Below are positions 13,411 to 26,700 of a stretch of DNA of 64,000 nt, piece by piece (within the stretch, counting starts at the first letter, position 1; each line of letters starts with the position of its first letter). The stretch lies in assembly GCA_003024785.1 (NCBI GenBank), contig PUQB01000007.1, positions 1,280,168 to 1,344,167 of the forward strand. Reading direction: 5' to 3'. The DNA comes from Selaginella tamariscina (lineage: Eukaryota > Streptophyta > Lycopodiopsida > Selaginellales > Selaginellaceae). Both the position numbers and the translations under genes were made by a program. A model generated the notes under the pieces. The model had not been told where the DNA came from. It searched no databases and saw only the letters and a program-made list of their open reading frames with translations.

Positions 13411-13960
13411 TCAATTTGGTAAGAAGAATGTAATTATAAGAAATTTTTTAAAAAGTTTAGATTTATTTTATTTTTGTACATAAAATAAAGAATTGGGCAA
13501 TAATAAATGCTTTTATTTACAATTCAGATTTGTATATTCATAATTTATATTAATATCTAAAACTAAATTGAAATTTAGAATTAAAAATCATTGTTACCAT
13601 AAATTCAAAATTGAAATGTTATGTAAAATAAAACTTTATTACACTATATTATTCAGTTTGGTTCAAAAAACAAAGGCTTATGTAAATTTAAATGATGTCA
13701 AAGACGTTTACTTTGATAACATAAAATGTAAAAATAAATAAATAAATAAAAATTCTTATATCTTTGATTTTAAACAAAAATTCTGATGACATAATCTTTA
13801 AAATTAAAACAATTGAGACTATATTAAATGCTTTAATAAAAATATAGACAAAGTGTTTCTTAACCATTCATAAATGGTGTCAAATCGAAAGTACTTTGGC
13901 TTATGGTAGTTATAGTGACATGTAATTCTAAATTTAGAACTTTATACATAAAGTAAGAAA

Positions 13961-15390
13961 TATTTTCCTATTAACCACAATATCATTAATACTTTTTAAA
14001 ATTATGTAGAGAAAAGAATTTATAGAAGCTATTTAGATCTCAAAAATAAATCATGTAAAGATGAAACACACCATCTAGTTAATTGTAAAAGGTTATAAAT
14101 CCACACTAATATCATATTTGTTGTGATGATTTGTAAATGCACTTTTGTAAAGCACTTAGTACAAGGATTTTCAAGATGAAAAGTTTTTACAAAAAGAATT
14201 AATAATCATTAGTGATGTTCAAAAAATCTAATACACTAATGAACAATTAAAAAGAGACAAACGAATGTTTCTGATGTCAATTATAAAAGTTTTAAATATG
14301 GGTTTGTTATAGAGATGGATAAAACATATAGTGAATGTGTAATATATAAGAGATAACAAATATGTGACACATCTCACATTGGATTATCAACACATTGTTT
14401 AAAAATATGTGTGACTTCAATTCAAATGTAACATAAACTTTATGAAAAGTTTAATTAGTACATGCAATTTGGTTATTAAAGAAAGCATTCTCTATGATAT
14501 AATAATTTAATAGAGTTTTAAATGTTGATAAGTTATTTGCATGACATATTTATCGGAAAAGAGAGATTCTTGTAAGGGTTGGATAAATTGTTGAACAAAA
14601 ATAGAATCGTTAAATGTGACACATTGTGTTATAAACTTGTATTCATTTAAATATATTCTTAATAAAACATGGTTATGGTTTTATAAAAAAGAAGTTGCAC
14701 ACAAGTCTGGCAGCCATAAGGCACCTACCAAATCGATTATATATATATATATAGAACTGCAGTAATGTACTAGCCGGCAACTTAACTAATCAAAAAATCG
14801 TGGAGCTTAAACGAGGTTTTGTTTTAAAAAAGATTGTTTTAAAGGAATTGATTTGTTCGCAACCAATGTCCACAAGAAACCTACTAGAGTATATATAATA
14901 TGCTGGCTGAGCTGTGCCGTAGACAAGAACGCACTCGTAGAGAGACACGTTAGAATTATAAATCAAAATTTTTAAATAAATCTTAAATATAATTTCAAAA
15001 TGGATCATGTGCATTAAAGTAAAAATAAATTTCGAGTATTCTAGAACGTTTAAAAGAAATAAACTTTGCAAAACTATTAATATTAAATAAAATATGCTCA
15101 TATGCAACGGAGTAAAATCCTGATACGTGATTATAAATATTCTAAAATATTCTCTAATAATCAGTATATTAAAAATGTATAAATTTATTAACTTACAGAA
15201 TTTTTAAAATCTTGAAAATATATATTTTTAATTCTTGTCAATGTTTTAATAATATATTTCTTAATCCAAAATTAATTATAATCGATCAAAAATGATTTTT
15301 CTTAGAAATAGTTAATTAATAACTATAACCAATAAAATTTAGCTTTTGTACAGTTTCTTGCCAAAAATTAATAATATTTTGTCTTAAGCC
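13961..15390. other. AT-rich spacer containing a paralogue of the Ty3 target site
   Basis: No supported gene; the open frame at 14,790-15,107 has no family features. The stretch 14,949-15,120 matches the two flanks of the Ty3 element (17,215-17,248 and 21,913-22,040) as one continuous sequence, with the insertion point falling near 14,985. It therefore serves as an uninterrupted reference for the insertion. Confidence 0.7.
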
Positions 15391-15824
15391 TGAGAGAACT
15401 GCCTATGTATGTACATGTTCACATATTCTTTTTCTTGTTATAAATTGTATGTTTAATATATTTGTGTTTTATATATTTATTTATGTATATATTAATTATT
15501 ATAATATTTCTACAGTCATATTAATTATTTATATAATAATTAATTATATATAATAATTATAAAATAATGTTACTTACAGCTCTTGAATAAGTTAACAAGG
15601 TACAATATTCGTCCTATCGTACTTTGATTGCCTTAACAAAACATCCTGATGAATAGTTAAATTATATTTTACTGTTTATGTCAAGCGTATCACAATTTCA
15701 CAAATGTTAAATTTATAACAGAGAAACAGATACTTTTAATTCTTATTTTACAATATTCCACACGGCTTTAATTAACATGAACACTGAACACGTACAGGGC
15801 AAGATGCTGCTTTATCTATGTTAA

Positions 15825-15830
15825 TATAAT

Positions 15831-15886
<56 letters not shown>

Positions 15887-15895
15887 ATATATAAG
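15825..15895. repeat. (AT)n microsatellite in the SAUR copy 3 5' flank
   Basis: About 70 bp of nearly pure TA repeat, at the position where the other SAUR copies carry a short TATATATATAA tract. The SAUR TATA region has expanded into a microsatellite in this copy. Confidence 0.85.
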
Positions 15896-15951
15896 TTGTT
15901 GTTCTTGAGCAACACAGTCAGCACACATTAGTGTATAAGTCACAACTTTTG

Positions 15952-16244
15952 ATGGATTGTGCACATTTAATCCGGTTAGTAATCATAATTAAGAAATATA
16001 TGCATTACAAGAGTTGGAGGAGATGCCAAAGGGGCATTTCATGTCTATGTTGGGAATTCAAAACAGAGGTTTGTATTGCCAATTAATTATCTAAAACCTC
16101 CTCGATCAAGCTTCTGTTCAACAATGTGAAAAGGAATATGGTTTTGAGTATAACGGAGTCTGCATTTCCCCTGCAATGTTTCCATGTTTGAATTGGCAAT
16201 CCGGCAAGCTGAGCGATTCTTTAAGTCTCAAACGGTATATTTAA
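15952..16244 (+). pseudogene. SAUR family copy 3 (frame broken as written)
   Basis: Starts ATGGATTGTGCACATTTAATCC and keeps the basic N-terminal extension (KKYMHYK-like), then CATTTCATGTCTATGTTGG (FHVYVG), FVLPINYL and CEKEYGFEYNG, ending at TAA 16,244. Compared with the best copy at 33.8-34.1 kb it has several small indels, so no single frame spans the gene as written. The 5' and 3' flanks are those shared by the SAUR group. The Ty3 element starts 1 kb downstream. Confidence 0.55.
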
Positions 16245-16445
16245 GTAAGATACACAGATTAATTATCAGCAATTTGTATTATGTGTTCACTTAACACGGA
16301 TCTCTGTGAAGAAACACAGTTCTACTTTTAATGTATGTATACGGGTACAAACTTAATATTGAAAAAGTTATTTGTTGTAGCCTTCCAGACATTACGGCCG
16401 AATTTTTATGAATTTAGGATAATCTTTTTATAATACTTATACATT

Positions 16446-16630
16446 TTTAAAAAGAAATTACATTTTCTTGGTGGTTAAATAAAAAGTGTTACTAAACGAA
16501 AATAGATTAGTACAAAAACAAAAGTAATAAATTTATTTAAAAAGAAATTACATTTTCTTGGTGGTTAAATAAAATAGTGTTACTAAACGAAAATAGATTA
16601 GTACAAAAACAAAAGTAATAAATTTATTTA
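16446..16630 (+). repeat. Tandem repeat, 90-91 bp unit x 2
   Basis: The unit containing AAAAAGAAATTACATTTTC, TTGGTGGTTAAATAAAA and AGATTAGTACAAAAACAAA occurs twice back to back with one inserted T as the only clear difference. Near identity implies a recent duplication. Confidence 0.9.
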
Positions 16631-17248
16631 AGATAAGTATAGTAGCAAAATTAATAATATGTAATTTGAAAATTAAAACGTAAGCTTTAAACAGCAGTGG
16701 AATTTATGTTTAAAAATAAAAATCCCATTGCTAATTTTAAAATTGAAATATTAAAATTTATAATTTATCAATATAATTTGAATTTAGACTTTTAAATCAT
16801 GACAGAATCCAATGATTTTATATTTTTATATAAACAAATGCACTGATCACATTTCATAATAAATTCTTTATCAAAATTTATCTAAGAATTATTATTAATA
16901 TATGTACTGTTTCATGTAATTAGTATATGCAATCTTAATATTGAAAGATAATGTATCTTTCTATTTTCAAACCATATATTAATTAATTTAATTTTAAATA
17001 TTATATTATATATATATTACATTGTATAAATATATTAAAATCTGTGCAATTAGGCCAGCATTTTGAATATTCTTTTCATAAATATTTAACATTTTAAACA
17101 AACCGTATGAGTTCCATTTACTTGACGAAAGTCACACATATTTGAGAACTTAAACAATAAAATAAATATTTGCTTCCTTATAACCTTGTAATAATGTTTA
17201 TAAAGAGAGGTGTTAGAATTGTAAACAAAAATATTAAATAAATCTTAT

Positions 17249-17452
17249 TGTAAGGTAATTACGAAGGTTAACTAGGTATATTTTAGAAGTTATTAGAGAT
17301 ATTTATGATTAAATCCTTATAGGATAGTCCAAATATAGCTAGAATATACCTTTTCCTTTGTATATATAAACCCTGACCTTGAATACAAAGGATATCTGAG
17401 TTTTCTGTCTTTTCGTATATTTACTGTGTTGTGTCTCGGGGTTCTCACACTG
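17249..17452 (+). repeat. 5' LTR of the Ty3 element
   Basis: About 200 bp starting TGTAAGGTAA and ending near TTCTCACACT. It contains the TATA-like TATATATAAA at about 17,360 and an imperfect foldback around CCTTTGTATAT and AATACAAAGG. It matches the copy at 21,716-21,912. The sequence after it (TGGTGGAGAAG...) would be the primer-binding region, but a tRNA match is not obvious. Confidence 0.85.
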
Positions 17453-20400
17453 GTGGAGAAGTCGGGCAATTTGTGAGAGAAGTTTCTTTTGATCTTCTTT
17501 TCTTTTATTCTTTTCAATCTTTCCTTTTTTTTTTTCTTTCTTTTCTTTGTTTTTTTTTACGATTCTTATGGAGCAACAACTTTTGGAACAACTAATTCGC
17601 ATCACACACCAGCATGAACAGCTCCTTCAACACTTGCAAGTTCCAGTTCTAGCTCCTACTCCTCAATCAAACCCACGTGTACGACCTCAACCTTTTCGAG
17701 GTGCGCCGGGTGCAGATGTTCACCATTGGTTGGCTCATTTCATCAATATTGCCACATATCATGGGTGGACAGCTACACATTGCCTTCGCGAGTTTCCAAC
17801 TTGTCTTTTAGATGTTGCTCTCCAATGGTATAATAGTCGTCCACCACCAACAGGTTTACTCACAGATGAGCAATATTGGTTCACCCTTCAAGCGGAATTT
17901 AAATTGGCTTTTGGGAAAGCAGAAGATTCTGACGATGCGTTTCAACAACTTCATAGTTTGAAGCAAGCACCAAATGAATCTGTCATGCAGTTTGCTATAA
18001 AGTTTCGTGATCTCTTGATGCGGGCGGATCCCACCATGTCCGAGCGTAGCAAATTAGGAATGTTATGGCCTGCTCTTCGACCGGATCTTGTTGGTTATGT
18101 TCGGGCACTGGGACCTGTCACTTTGGAAGAGGCTTTCACTCGTGCACAACGTTTTGAAGCGGCTCCAAGAGTACAATTACCCATTCCAGAGGCCATCACT
18201 CCTCCAACTTTCAATGCTCCTGCTGGTCCTGTGCCTATGGAGGTAGAAGCTGCTCGCATTAATGGTGCTGGTCGTGGTCAAGGACAAGGACGACGACGAT
18301 TGTCTTGTTGGGCTTGTGGTGTACTTGGTCACACTTACCAACATTGTCGGCGGTTTCCCGATTGGCGACCACCATATCCAGGTTGGCGTCCAGGTCAGAA
18401 TCAACCGGTTGCTGTTGTGGATGTTGCTCCTGTGGAGGCGGGAAACGAGTAGGTGTGTTGGGTACGAAGGCACCTAACACTTTCCTTCATCTCCTAGTCA
18501 TCTTTCTTTTTTCTTTTTCACCTCAAGCTTCGCGAACTCCTCATAAAGGGTTATCTCCATTTACACTACAAGGTTTCATACATGGTACCCCTGTAACTAT
18601 TCTTATTGATACAGGTTCTAGTATTTCTTCGATTTCTGCTAATGTGGTTACACGTTGTGCTTTGACAACGGTGCCAAGCAAGGAAGCTTTACATGTGTTG
18701 TATGGCGATGGATGTACTCGAGCTGCTTCGTCTACACTTGCTCAAGTACCTTTGCAGTTTGGGACTTATGCAGACGAGTTGCAACTCCATGTATTCTCAC
18801 ACCAGATTTTTGATATTATTCTTGGGTGTACTTGGTTGGATGCATGTAAGGCAAGTTGCCAATTTGGGCCTCGACGGTTAATACTTCCAGGTCATTCACC
18901 TTTTCTTTTGGATAAACTCCCTCTCAAGCAATGTGGAGCAATTTTGTCAAGTGCCATCATGCATGAGCTAGATGTTTCAGCAATGGTGTCCTCAGTGTCA
19001 AGGAACTCTGGAAATGTACATGTGGCAACTGAACCAACTTCTTCTCAGCGAGAGTTTCTACAACAATTATTGAAGAAATATTCAGATCTTTTCTCTACAG
19101 ATATCACCCCACTGCTAAGGTTCGAACACAACACCACATTCGAACAGGGGACGCTTTACCTTCTAAAGCTGCTGTTCGAAGGCGATCTCCAAAAGAATTG
19201 GCCATTATACGAAAATGTGTGTCAGAGTTGCTGGAGAAGAAGCTGGCTCGCCGTTCTTTCAGTCCATGGGCATGGAGCCCCATTTGGTGGATAAACCTGA
19301 TGGATCTAAGCGGTTCACGGTGGATTACCGTCAATGCTGTTACAGAACCAGATAGCTATCCCTTGCCGAACACACAGGATTTGTTAGATCAATTGGGTAA
19401 GAGTCGTTGGTTTACTAAATTGGATCTTGCTTCAGGTTATTGGCAAATTCCTATGGCTCCCGAAGACATTCCCAAAACAGCATTCCGAACTCCTTTTGGT
19501 TTATATGAGTTCCTTGTTATGCCTTTTGGTTTAGTATCTGCTCCTGCCACATTTCAGCGCATGATGGATGAAGTTTTTAATGATGAGTTTCTGGAGACAG
19601 TTGCAAAGTACTTGGATGACATTCTGGTTCATACTCAGGGATCTTGGGAAGATCATCTCAAGGAAGTAGCTCGTGTGTTTGATCGTTTACGGGAGTATGG
19701 GCTCAAGTTGAAGAAGCCCAAGTGTGTTTTTGGCACAGTTGAAACTACGTATTTGGGGTACATGGTTTCTCGTGAGGGGTTACGTGTGGATCCATCCAAG
19801 GTGGAGGCTGTGGCGAAATTTCCTCGTCCAACAGATGTACGGTCTTTACGACGATTTCTTGGTAAGGTCACATATTTAGGACGTTTTATACCTCGTTTGG
19901 CTGATGTCAATGCTCCTTTGCGAGCTTTGTTGCATGAGGATGTTCCTTTTGTGTGGACTGACGATTGTGAAGATTCTTTTTGTAAGCTACGAAAGTATTT
20001 GACGTCCCCTCCGGTGCTTCATTATCCGGATTTTTCTCGTCCTTTTATATTACGAACGGATGCTTCTTCCGTAGGTATTGGTGGAGTCCTAATGCAGACT
20101 GAGGTATGTGATGAGTCCGTTCGACATCCCATTGCATATGTGAGTAGGGCATTGCAAGGCCCTGAAAACAACTATTGTGCTTCAGATCTTGAGTGCTTAG
20201 CTGCAGTGTGGGCTTTTGAGCGTCTTCATGTATATCTCCATGGATCTCATACGCTTTTGGAGTGTGATCATGCAGCTGTTTTGCCTTATTGAAGAATAAG
20301 AAGTTGCTTGGACGATCTGCCAGATGGGCACTTCGGCTCCAAATGTATGACTTTGAGGTCAAACATCGTCCCGGGGATAGTATGGTGGATGCTGATGCTC

Positions 20401-21715
20401 TTTCTAGGGCTCCTTGTGCAGTTATGGCCAATCAATTGGATCTTACAATTCCATCTCTTGCAGAGGTCTCAAGGGCTCAGGAAACAGATGCTTGGATTCA
20501 ACCTATTCGTTTGGCACTAACCAATCCTTCTCAACCATCCAACTCTCGTTTTTCTTCATTTGTGGCACAATTTCGCATACATGACGGTGTGGTTTATTTT
20601 ATTGGCACAGATGTTACAACTTCACTACGTTTGGCAATTCCAACCACTTTTGTTCCTAGGTATCTTGCAGCATATCATGATTCACCACTTTCTGGCGGAC
20701 ATTTTGGTTATCGAAGAACTTTGGACAGCTTACAACGTTCTTTTTACTGGCCGAATATGCGACAAGATGTGATCCAGTACGTACGAAGTTGTTCATTGTG
20801 TCAGACTCGGAACTCCTCACGATCAACTGGTGCTTTAGAGTCTATACAGGTGGAACGGCCATTTGAACTTGTTGCATGGGATTTAATTGGTCCTTTTCCA
20901 CCTTCAGCTGCAGGCAACCGATATGTTGTGGTTTTAACAGATTATTTGACACGTTGGGTGGAGGTTGGAGCTTTACCAGATGCCACGGCCCATAGTGTTG
21001 CTGATTTTCTACTCACTCGGGTAATTTTGCGCCATTCATGTCCAGAACGGATTTTATCAGATAATGGACCTGCCTTTATTGCTGAAGTTTTGAAGGTTTT
21101 GACTTCACGGATGGGAATTCAACAATCTTTCACATCTCCCTTTCATCCACAAACAGATGGATTAGTCGAGCGTTTGAATCGGACTTTTAAAGGTATGATT
21201 TCTAAGTATGTAAATCCTACTCAGAATGATTGGGATTGGTATTTGCGATACTTAGAATTTGCATACAACACTGGCATTCAAAGTTCCATTGGCATGTCTC
21301 CATTCAAAGCATTGTATGGGCGAGACCCTCGAATGCCTCCAGAAGTTGGTTTGGCTTCTCACAAACCTAAGTATGCTGAAGCTCGATATTGGGACTTACT
21401 TAGATCGAGCTCTTCCTTTATTGCATGCTACCTCAGCAGAACATTTAGGTCGGGCACAAGTTCAACAACAACAGGATTATAATTCTCGTCATCGGCCACC
21501 TCCTCAGTTTGCTATTGGTGACCTTGTTCTTGTACATTTTCCGGAACTTCATCAAAAAGGACTCACTCCAGGTTTCTTGCGGAAATGGCTCGGTCCTTAT
21601 AAGATTCTTCGTCAAGTTGGCCCTCAAGTTTACCATGTGCAAGATGTTGAGTCTCGAGAAGCACCTTTGGTTGCTCACGTTTTACGACTGAAAAGTTTTT
21701 TTACGAGGGGGATAA

Positions 21716-21912
21716 TGTAAGGTAACCATGGTATATTCTAGAAGTTACTAAAGATATTTATGGTCTGGCTAAATCCTTGATAGGATAGTCCAAATATAGC
21801 TAAATATACCTTTTCCTTTGTATATATAAACATTGACCTTGAATACAAAGGATATCGGAGTTTCTGTATTTTCGTATATTTATTGTGTTGTGTCTCGGGG
21901 TTCTCACACTAG
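21716..21912 (+). repeat. 3' LTR of the Ty3 element
   Basis: Preceded by a short purine tract (GAGGGGGATAA) and starting TGTAAGGTAA. It ends near CTCACACTAG and is followed by CTAATATAATTTC, which continues the interrupted spacer. It is slightly shorter than the 5' copy because of small indels near its start. Confidence 0.85.
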
Positions 21913-22589
21913 CTAATATAATTTCAAAATGGACGGTGTACATTTAAAGTTTCAAGTAGTCTAAACTGTTAAAAGAAGCAAACTTTACAAAATCATTAAT
22001 TATTAAATATAATCTGCACCAGGAGTAAATCCTGATTCCTTAAGTATAAATTTTTTTAAATATTCAAGGCAGAATGATAATCTCCATTTATGTATATTAA
22101 ACCTGTATATATTTTATTAGTGTATATAAGTACTTACAGAATTTTAAAATTTCAAAATAAAAATTTAATAATATACTTTTTTAAGCCAATTAAATAATAA
22201 TCAATCAAAAGTGGAAAGTATTTAGCTAATTACTTATAATCAATAAAATTCAAACTTTTGTCACAATTTCTTGTCCAAAATTTAATAATATTTTTTCTTA
22301 AGTCTATTAGATTATAACAATCAAAAATGAAAAATAGTTCAGTAGGCTCTACTAGTCCTGAAGAGAATGTCTATAACGAGAGAGTACATACATAGGAAGA
22401 CGTGACATATTATTTGTTATACATTTTATGTTTAATATATTTGTGTTTATATATATTTTGTAATCCACAGAGCATGTGTATGTCATCTGATTGTATAAAT
22501 ATTATACAATAATATTAATTATTATTTAATATTTATACAGTCATATTAAATTATACAATAATTAATTATATAAATAATTATTAAATAAT

Positions 22590-22894
22590 GTATACGTACA
22601 GCTCTTGAATAAGTTAACAAGGTACAATATTCGTCCTATCGTTACTTTGATTGCCTTAACAAACATCCTGATGAATAGTTAAATTATACTTTTACTGTTA
22701 TGTAAGCGTATCACAGTTTCACAAATGTTAAAAGGTTCTTATTTCACAATATTCTACACGGACATCAAACAATGAACACGTACACGGGCAAGATGCTCAA
22801 CGAATCAAAGGTTGAGATATATATATAAGTTGCTGTTCTTGAGCAACACAGTCAGAAGAAATTCCACATATTCATATATAAGTCACAGCTTTTG
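22590..22894 (+). promoter_or_regulatory. Conserved SAUR 5' flank with TATA tract
   Basis: The block from TACAATATTCGTCCTATCG through GTATCACAGTTTCACAAATG to TATATATAA (about 22,818-22,827) and AAGTCACAGCTTTTG is preserved upstream of SAUR copies 1-4, with a shorter version at copy 5. The TATA tract lies about 70 bp before the ATG. Conservation in all copies argues that this is the promoter, but no auxin response element was proven by eye. Confidence 0.55.
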
Positions 22895-23173
22895 ATGGAT
22901 TGTGCAAATTTAATCGGTTAGTATCATAATTAAGAAATATGCGGAGGAGATGCCCAAAGGGGGCATTTCATGTCTATGTTGGGAGCTCAAAACAGAGGTT
23001 TGTATTGCCAGTTAGTTATCTAAAGCACTCATCGGTCAAGCTTCTGCTTCAACAATGTGAAGAGGAATATGATTTTGAGTACAATGGAGCTCTACATTTC
23101 CCTGTGATGTTTCAATGTTTGAATTGGCAATCCAGCAAGCTGAGCGATTTTTAAGTCTCATACGGTATATTTA
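22895..23173 (+). pseudogene. SAUR family copy 4 (frame broken as written)
   Basis: Starts ATGGATTGTGCAAATTT and ends TAA 23,173. It keeps the full central SAUR core in one frame (AFHVYVGSSK, FVLPVSYLKHSS, LLLQQCEEEYDFEY, NGALHFP). Runs of C and G around 22,952-22,966 differ in length from the other copies and shift the N-terminus out of frame, and a second shift lies near the C-terminus. It is the closest relative of copy 2, within a flank that is duplicated with it. Confidence 0.6.
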
Positions 23174-23214
23174 AGCTCCACAGATTAATTCTCAGCAATT
23201 TGTATTATACATTA

Positions 23215-23690
23215 ACACGGATCTCTGTGAAGAAACAGTTGAAGAAGATCTACTTTAATGTATGTACATGGGTACAAACTTAATATTGAAAAGTTTCATA
23301 GTTGTAGCCTTTAAAACACCCCTCTCTCTCACACAAACACACAGACACACATGTTTTCTATCCAAGCAGGCATGGAAGACAAATCATATGTATAAGTACG
23401 ATGGGAAATAGAAGCTTCATATGTATATAACTGTCATAATTGAACTCTCATGCACAGGTGGTGTGACGAGAAAGATATATTTCCTATTAAACTCTCACAC
23501 AACTGATGGGGGTATAAAACGAGTGAAGGAGATGGTTCATTTTTATTTTATTTTATTTTTTTATTGTAAATATTATAATTTTTAATGCTTAATAAAATGA
23601 AATCAGGTTTTTGTTGTGTGGAGCCTTATCACCCAAGCAATGAATACACTGTTGTTTACAAGGTGACAAAGAGAGTAACCATTTGCCAAA
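23215..23690 (+). repeat. SAUR 3'-flank repeat, copy 2 of 3
   Basis: Same block as 7,600-8,020 and 29,775-30,217, from GATCTCTGTGAAGAAACAG to CAAGGTGACAAAGAGAG. It contains GGCATGGAAGACAAATC and TGCACAGGTGGTGTGACG, which identify each copy. Confidence 0.8.
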
Positions 23691-23739
23691 CAATTCGTTG
23701 TGCTAAACTACATGAACGGCAGACATAAATCTAAACTTC

Positions 23740-26700
23740 CTTAAGGCTCTGGATACTGAAATTAAAACCTTGATTTTCAAAAATATTTCAAGTAACAACT
23801 CCACCCATTTAGTAATCAGGTCTTTCTCTACAAAATGAGAAACAAGTTAAAGTCGATGGATGATAGTTGTGAGAAAGAAATAGGATGCGTTTTATGTACA
23901 AGGCTCTTACTGTTCTAAACAAGGCAAAATCTTATTGTATGCCGTATAATCTCCCATTCAACCTGGCTTGGAAAAATCATTTATCATAAAACTAAACAAA
24001 TAGAAATAATATTTAAAATTAAAATCATCTTAAATAGAAGTCACATCAAAACCCATTTGGTGAATGGATACCAAGATTTATAACCTCTCTGTCGGAGTTT
24101 ATAACTTGAAGGGTGACTATGTAGCAACATGTGAATGCCAACTAACCTTTTGTGTGAGCAAAATAAAGTTTTTTAAGACACTTCGAGAGTTTGACTTAAA
24201 TGCTTAAATAGAAAAGTCCCTTTGAATAGTTATCCCTTGAACCTTAAAAAATAACTTTAGTAAACTTTAGGACCTTGCCCCACCTCAAGAGACTTAGAGA
24301 GACTCATGTCCTAACCTCACCAAGGAGATGTGTCTCACATATACTTCCATATTAAAGCTAAAGCATCATCACTTACCTCTTAAGGAATCACTTTAATTTA
24401 AGAATACAACCCTTTTATTGTAAGTCATACTCTAGACCTAGGGCTATGAGGTGAACATGAGTATTGTGCTAAGCAAACCCGTAAGGCTAAATTTGAAGAA
24501 TCCTAAACATACAACCACGCGAGTGCATCAAATAAGGGCCATGCTAATGAGCTTAGGTTGTTCACACATTCACACACCTTCAGGAAGAATGCTCGTAGCC
24601 AAGTGTATTTGCTTGCATACTTCGTTACGAGTCCTAACCTTTCTCGAGTGGATGCCCAAAACTTAGTGTTCCCTCACTTAGGAGTACAACCCTCTTTAGG
24701 GTGACAAGAGGTACCCTGAACCACAACTAACCCTTAAGGATTTGAGTGGCCAAATCATACCTTAGACCTAGGGCTAGTACTTAATGAGGATACAAGTGTG
24801 CATTGTAAGCAAACACAAGTGTTGTGCTAAGTAAACTCCTTAAGGCTAGGTTTGGATACCCTTAAATTCATGCCTTACAAAAAGGCTCATGTTAATGAGC
24901 TTAAGTTGTTCAACCTTTAGATCCCAAGGAGAACACCCCCCTAGCCAAGTGTATCAAAGCACACCTAATTATGAGACCTAACCTCCCTTAATGCTTAGCA
25001 CCTAAGTGCGAGCACAAGCATGCCTATTTACTAAAGTATCCAACCCCTTAGCAACAAACCCATAACACAATCTTAAAGGGTATGTGTGTCGTCTAGCCTA
25101 GTGTCACATCTTCATGTGACACTATCTTCCACAATGTGAGCTATCATGTTATGGCCCATGATTTAAGAATTACACCAAGTGCCACGTTAAATGTCAATTC
25201 TAGAACCCCTCTGTGAACCCTTAGGAACTTGGTAATGAAAACCTGTCAGCCAAGATTTCACGCCCATAGTTGGATAAGGCCACAGATGTACCTTGCTTAG
25301 CTATGAGTGTTACACCTAACTTGATATGGAGGAGGAGGCTGGAGACATGCCTCAACCTTTGACTCTTAAAACGTGCATTTCGACAAGACCTCCCAGAAAC
25401 ATTAAGGGTAAGTTACCCTGAAAGTGAGATGTACCCCTATTATTTGAAAGTTAAGGTGGCACAACAAAGGATTATGCTTTAACAATACAAGCTAGAGCTT
25501 GCACCAATAAAAGAATAACAAACTCAATCATGAACCCAGGAACTCTCACTACATGTATTATTTAATATATGTGAGGGCCCCCATTGTAAAATGGGTTATC
25601 ACGGAATCTCATTCTCAATAGGAATATACTTGGTAAGTTTTAACTTAACAACTCATAAACCCCTAAACCCTAACCTAAGGGGTTAGGTCAACCCTAGGGG
25701 TGTTTCTAAACATATTCTACATACCGAACTCACCATAACCAACTAAAAGCCTAACTGGGACATGAAAAATCAAGGTAAGAATTTTCTAAAATGAGCTTTG
25801 CCTAAAAAATTTTGTAAATACCTAATAACACCCGACCAAATCATCACCAAATACCTAAGTGCAGTAAGTAGATATGTTATTTACTACATCTAAAGCTTGT
25901 CAACATAGTTCAATAGGTAACAACAGTTAACATCTAAAATAAAAATGAGTCATAGTAAAATCTATGACACTTAGTACCCTGATGCAAGCACAAGCATGCA
26001 TGCTTGCTAGGATAACCACCCTCATCATTAAACCTATGACACAACCCCTAGGTGTTATGTGCCTTAGGCATTTTACCGTGCACCATTTAACTCAATGTCA
26101 CATGTCCATGTGATAATGTTTCCTTAAATGTGGGTTATTTTGCCATAGCCCCTCAAACTCAAGGGTTACACCTAATGCCATGAATGTGACTTGCAAATGC
26201 CAACCCTAGAACCTCTTCTTTGTGAACCTTTAAGAAACATGTTAAATGGAACCTATCATTCAAGATTTTGCACCAACAATTGGATAAGGACACGAATATG
26301 CCTTGCTTAACTACAAGTCTTACTCTTAACTTAGACAACTCTTAATCTCTGATTAGTAAATGTGTACTCCTCCAAGACCTCTTAAACATGGATTGGCCAA
26401 TAATAAGAGTTGAACAACCCTTAAGGTGTGATGTACCCCTATACATCAAAAATTAGGGTGGCATAATATGGGTTGTACATTGACAACACAAGTTAAAGCT
26501 TGCACCGGTAGGAAAATAATGAACTCAATTATGAACCTAGGAATCTCTATAGAACTACCTTACCTTATTTCTGTGACAGAGCCCCATGCCCCTCTTTTCT
26601 TACTTGCAGTTGCTTAAGTGGGTTGGCATATAAATCCAATTCCAAAGTAAATGACTTGGTGAGTTTAACCTAACCATCCACCTACCTTTAAACCTAACCT

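Larger units (their letters stand above)
8050..13960 (+). repeat. Segmental duplication, copy A (partner 23,740-29,775)
   Basis: From GAAATTAAAACCTTGATTT (8,080; partner 23,758) to the CATTCATAAATGGTGTCAAA block (about 13,866; partner 29,683), two stretches of about 6 kb run in the same order and orientation with many small indels. The left part (8.4-10.9 kb) is LTR-derived. The middle (10.9-11.7 kb) looks like old retroelement internal sequence. The rest is very AT-rich and non-coding. No host gene was found inside. Confidence 0.75.
17249..21912 (+). mobile_element. Ty3/gypsy LTR retrotransposon (fossil, broken)
   Basis: Full-length layout in the order LTR, gag, protease, reverse transcriptase, RNase H, integrase, LTR. 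Gag (about 17.55-18.45 kb) ends in a CCHC zinc knuckle (CWACGVLGHTYQHC). The protease has DTGSS. The RT has LDLASGYWQI and the YLDD active site. RNase H has TDASSVGIG. Integrase has the HHCC finger (H...H...CSLCQ) and the D, D, E core with SDNGPAF and HPQTDG, followed by a GPY-type module (WLGPYKI). No chromodomain is obvious. Gag looks whole. Pol is broken, on the order of five breaks. The two LTRs are roughly 92-94% alike by eye plus small indels, so the insertion is not recent. Possible 4-of-5 bp target duplication (CTTAT / CTAAT). Confidence 0.93.

Noticed and set aside
14790-15107. 105-residue minus-strand open frame
   Set aside because: It covers the duplicated spacer and the empty insertion site; the paralogous spacer copy does not preserve the frame.
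18177-19334. Several extra open frames inside the Ty3 element on both strands
   Set aside because: Shadows of gag and pol; no independent coding evidence.
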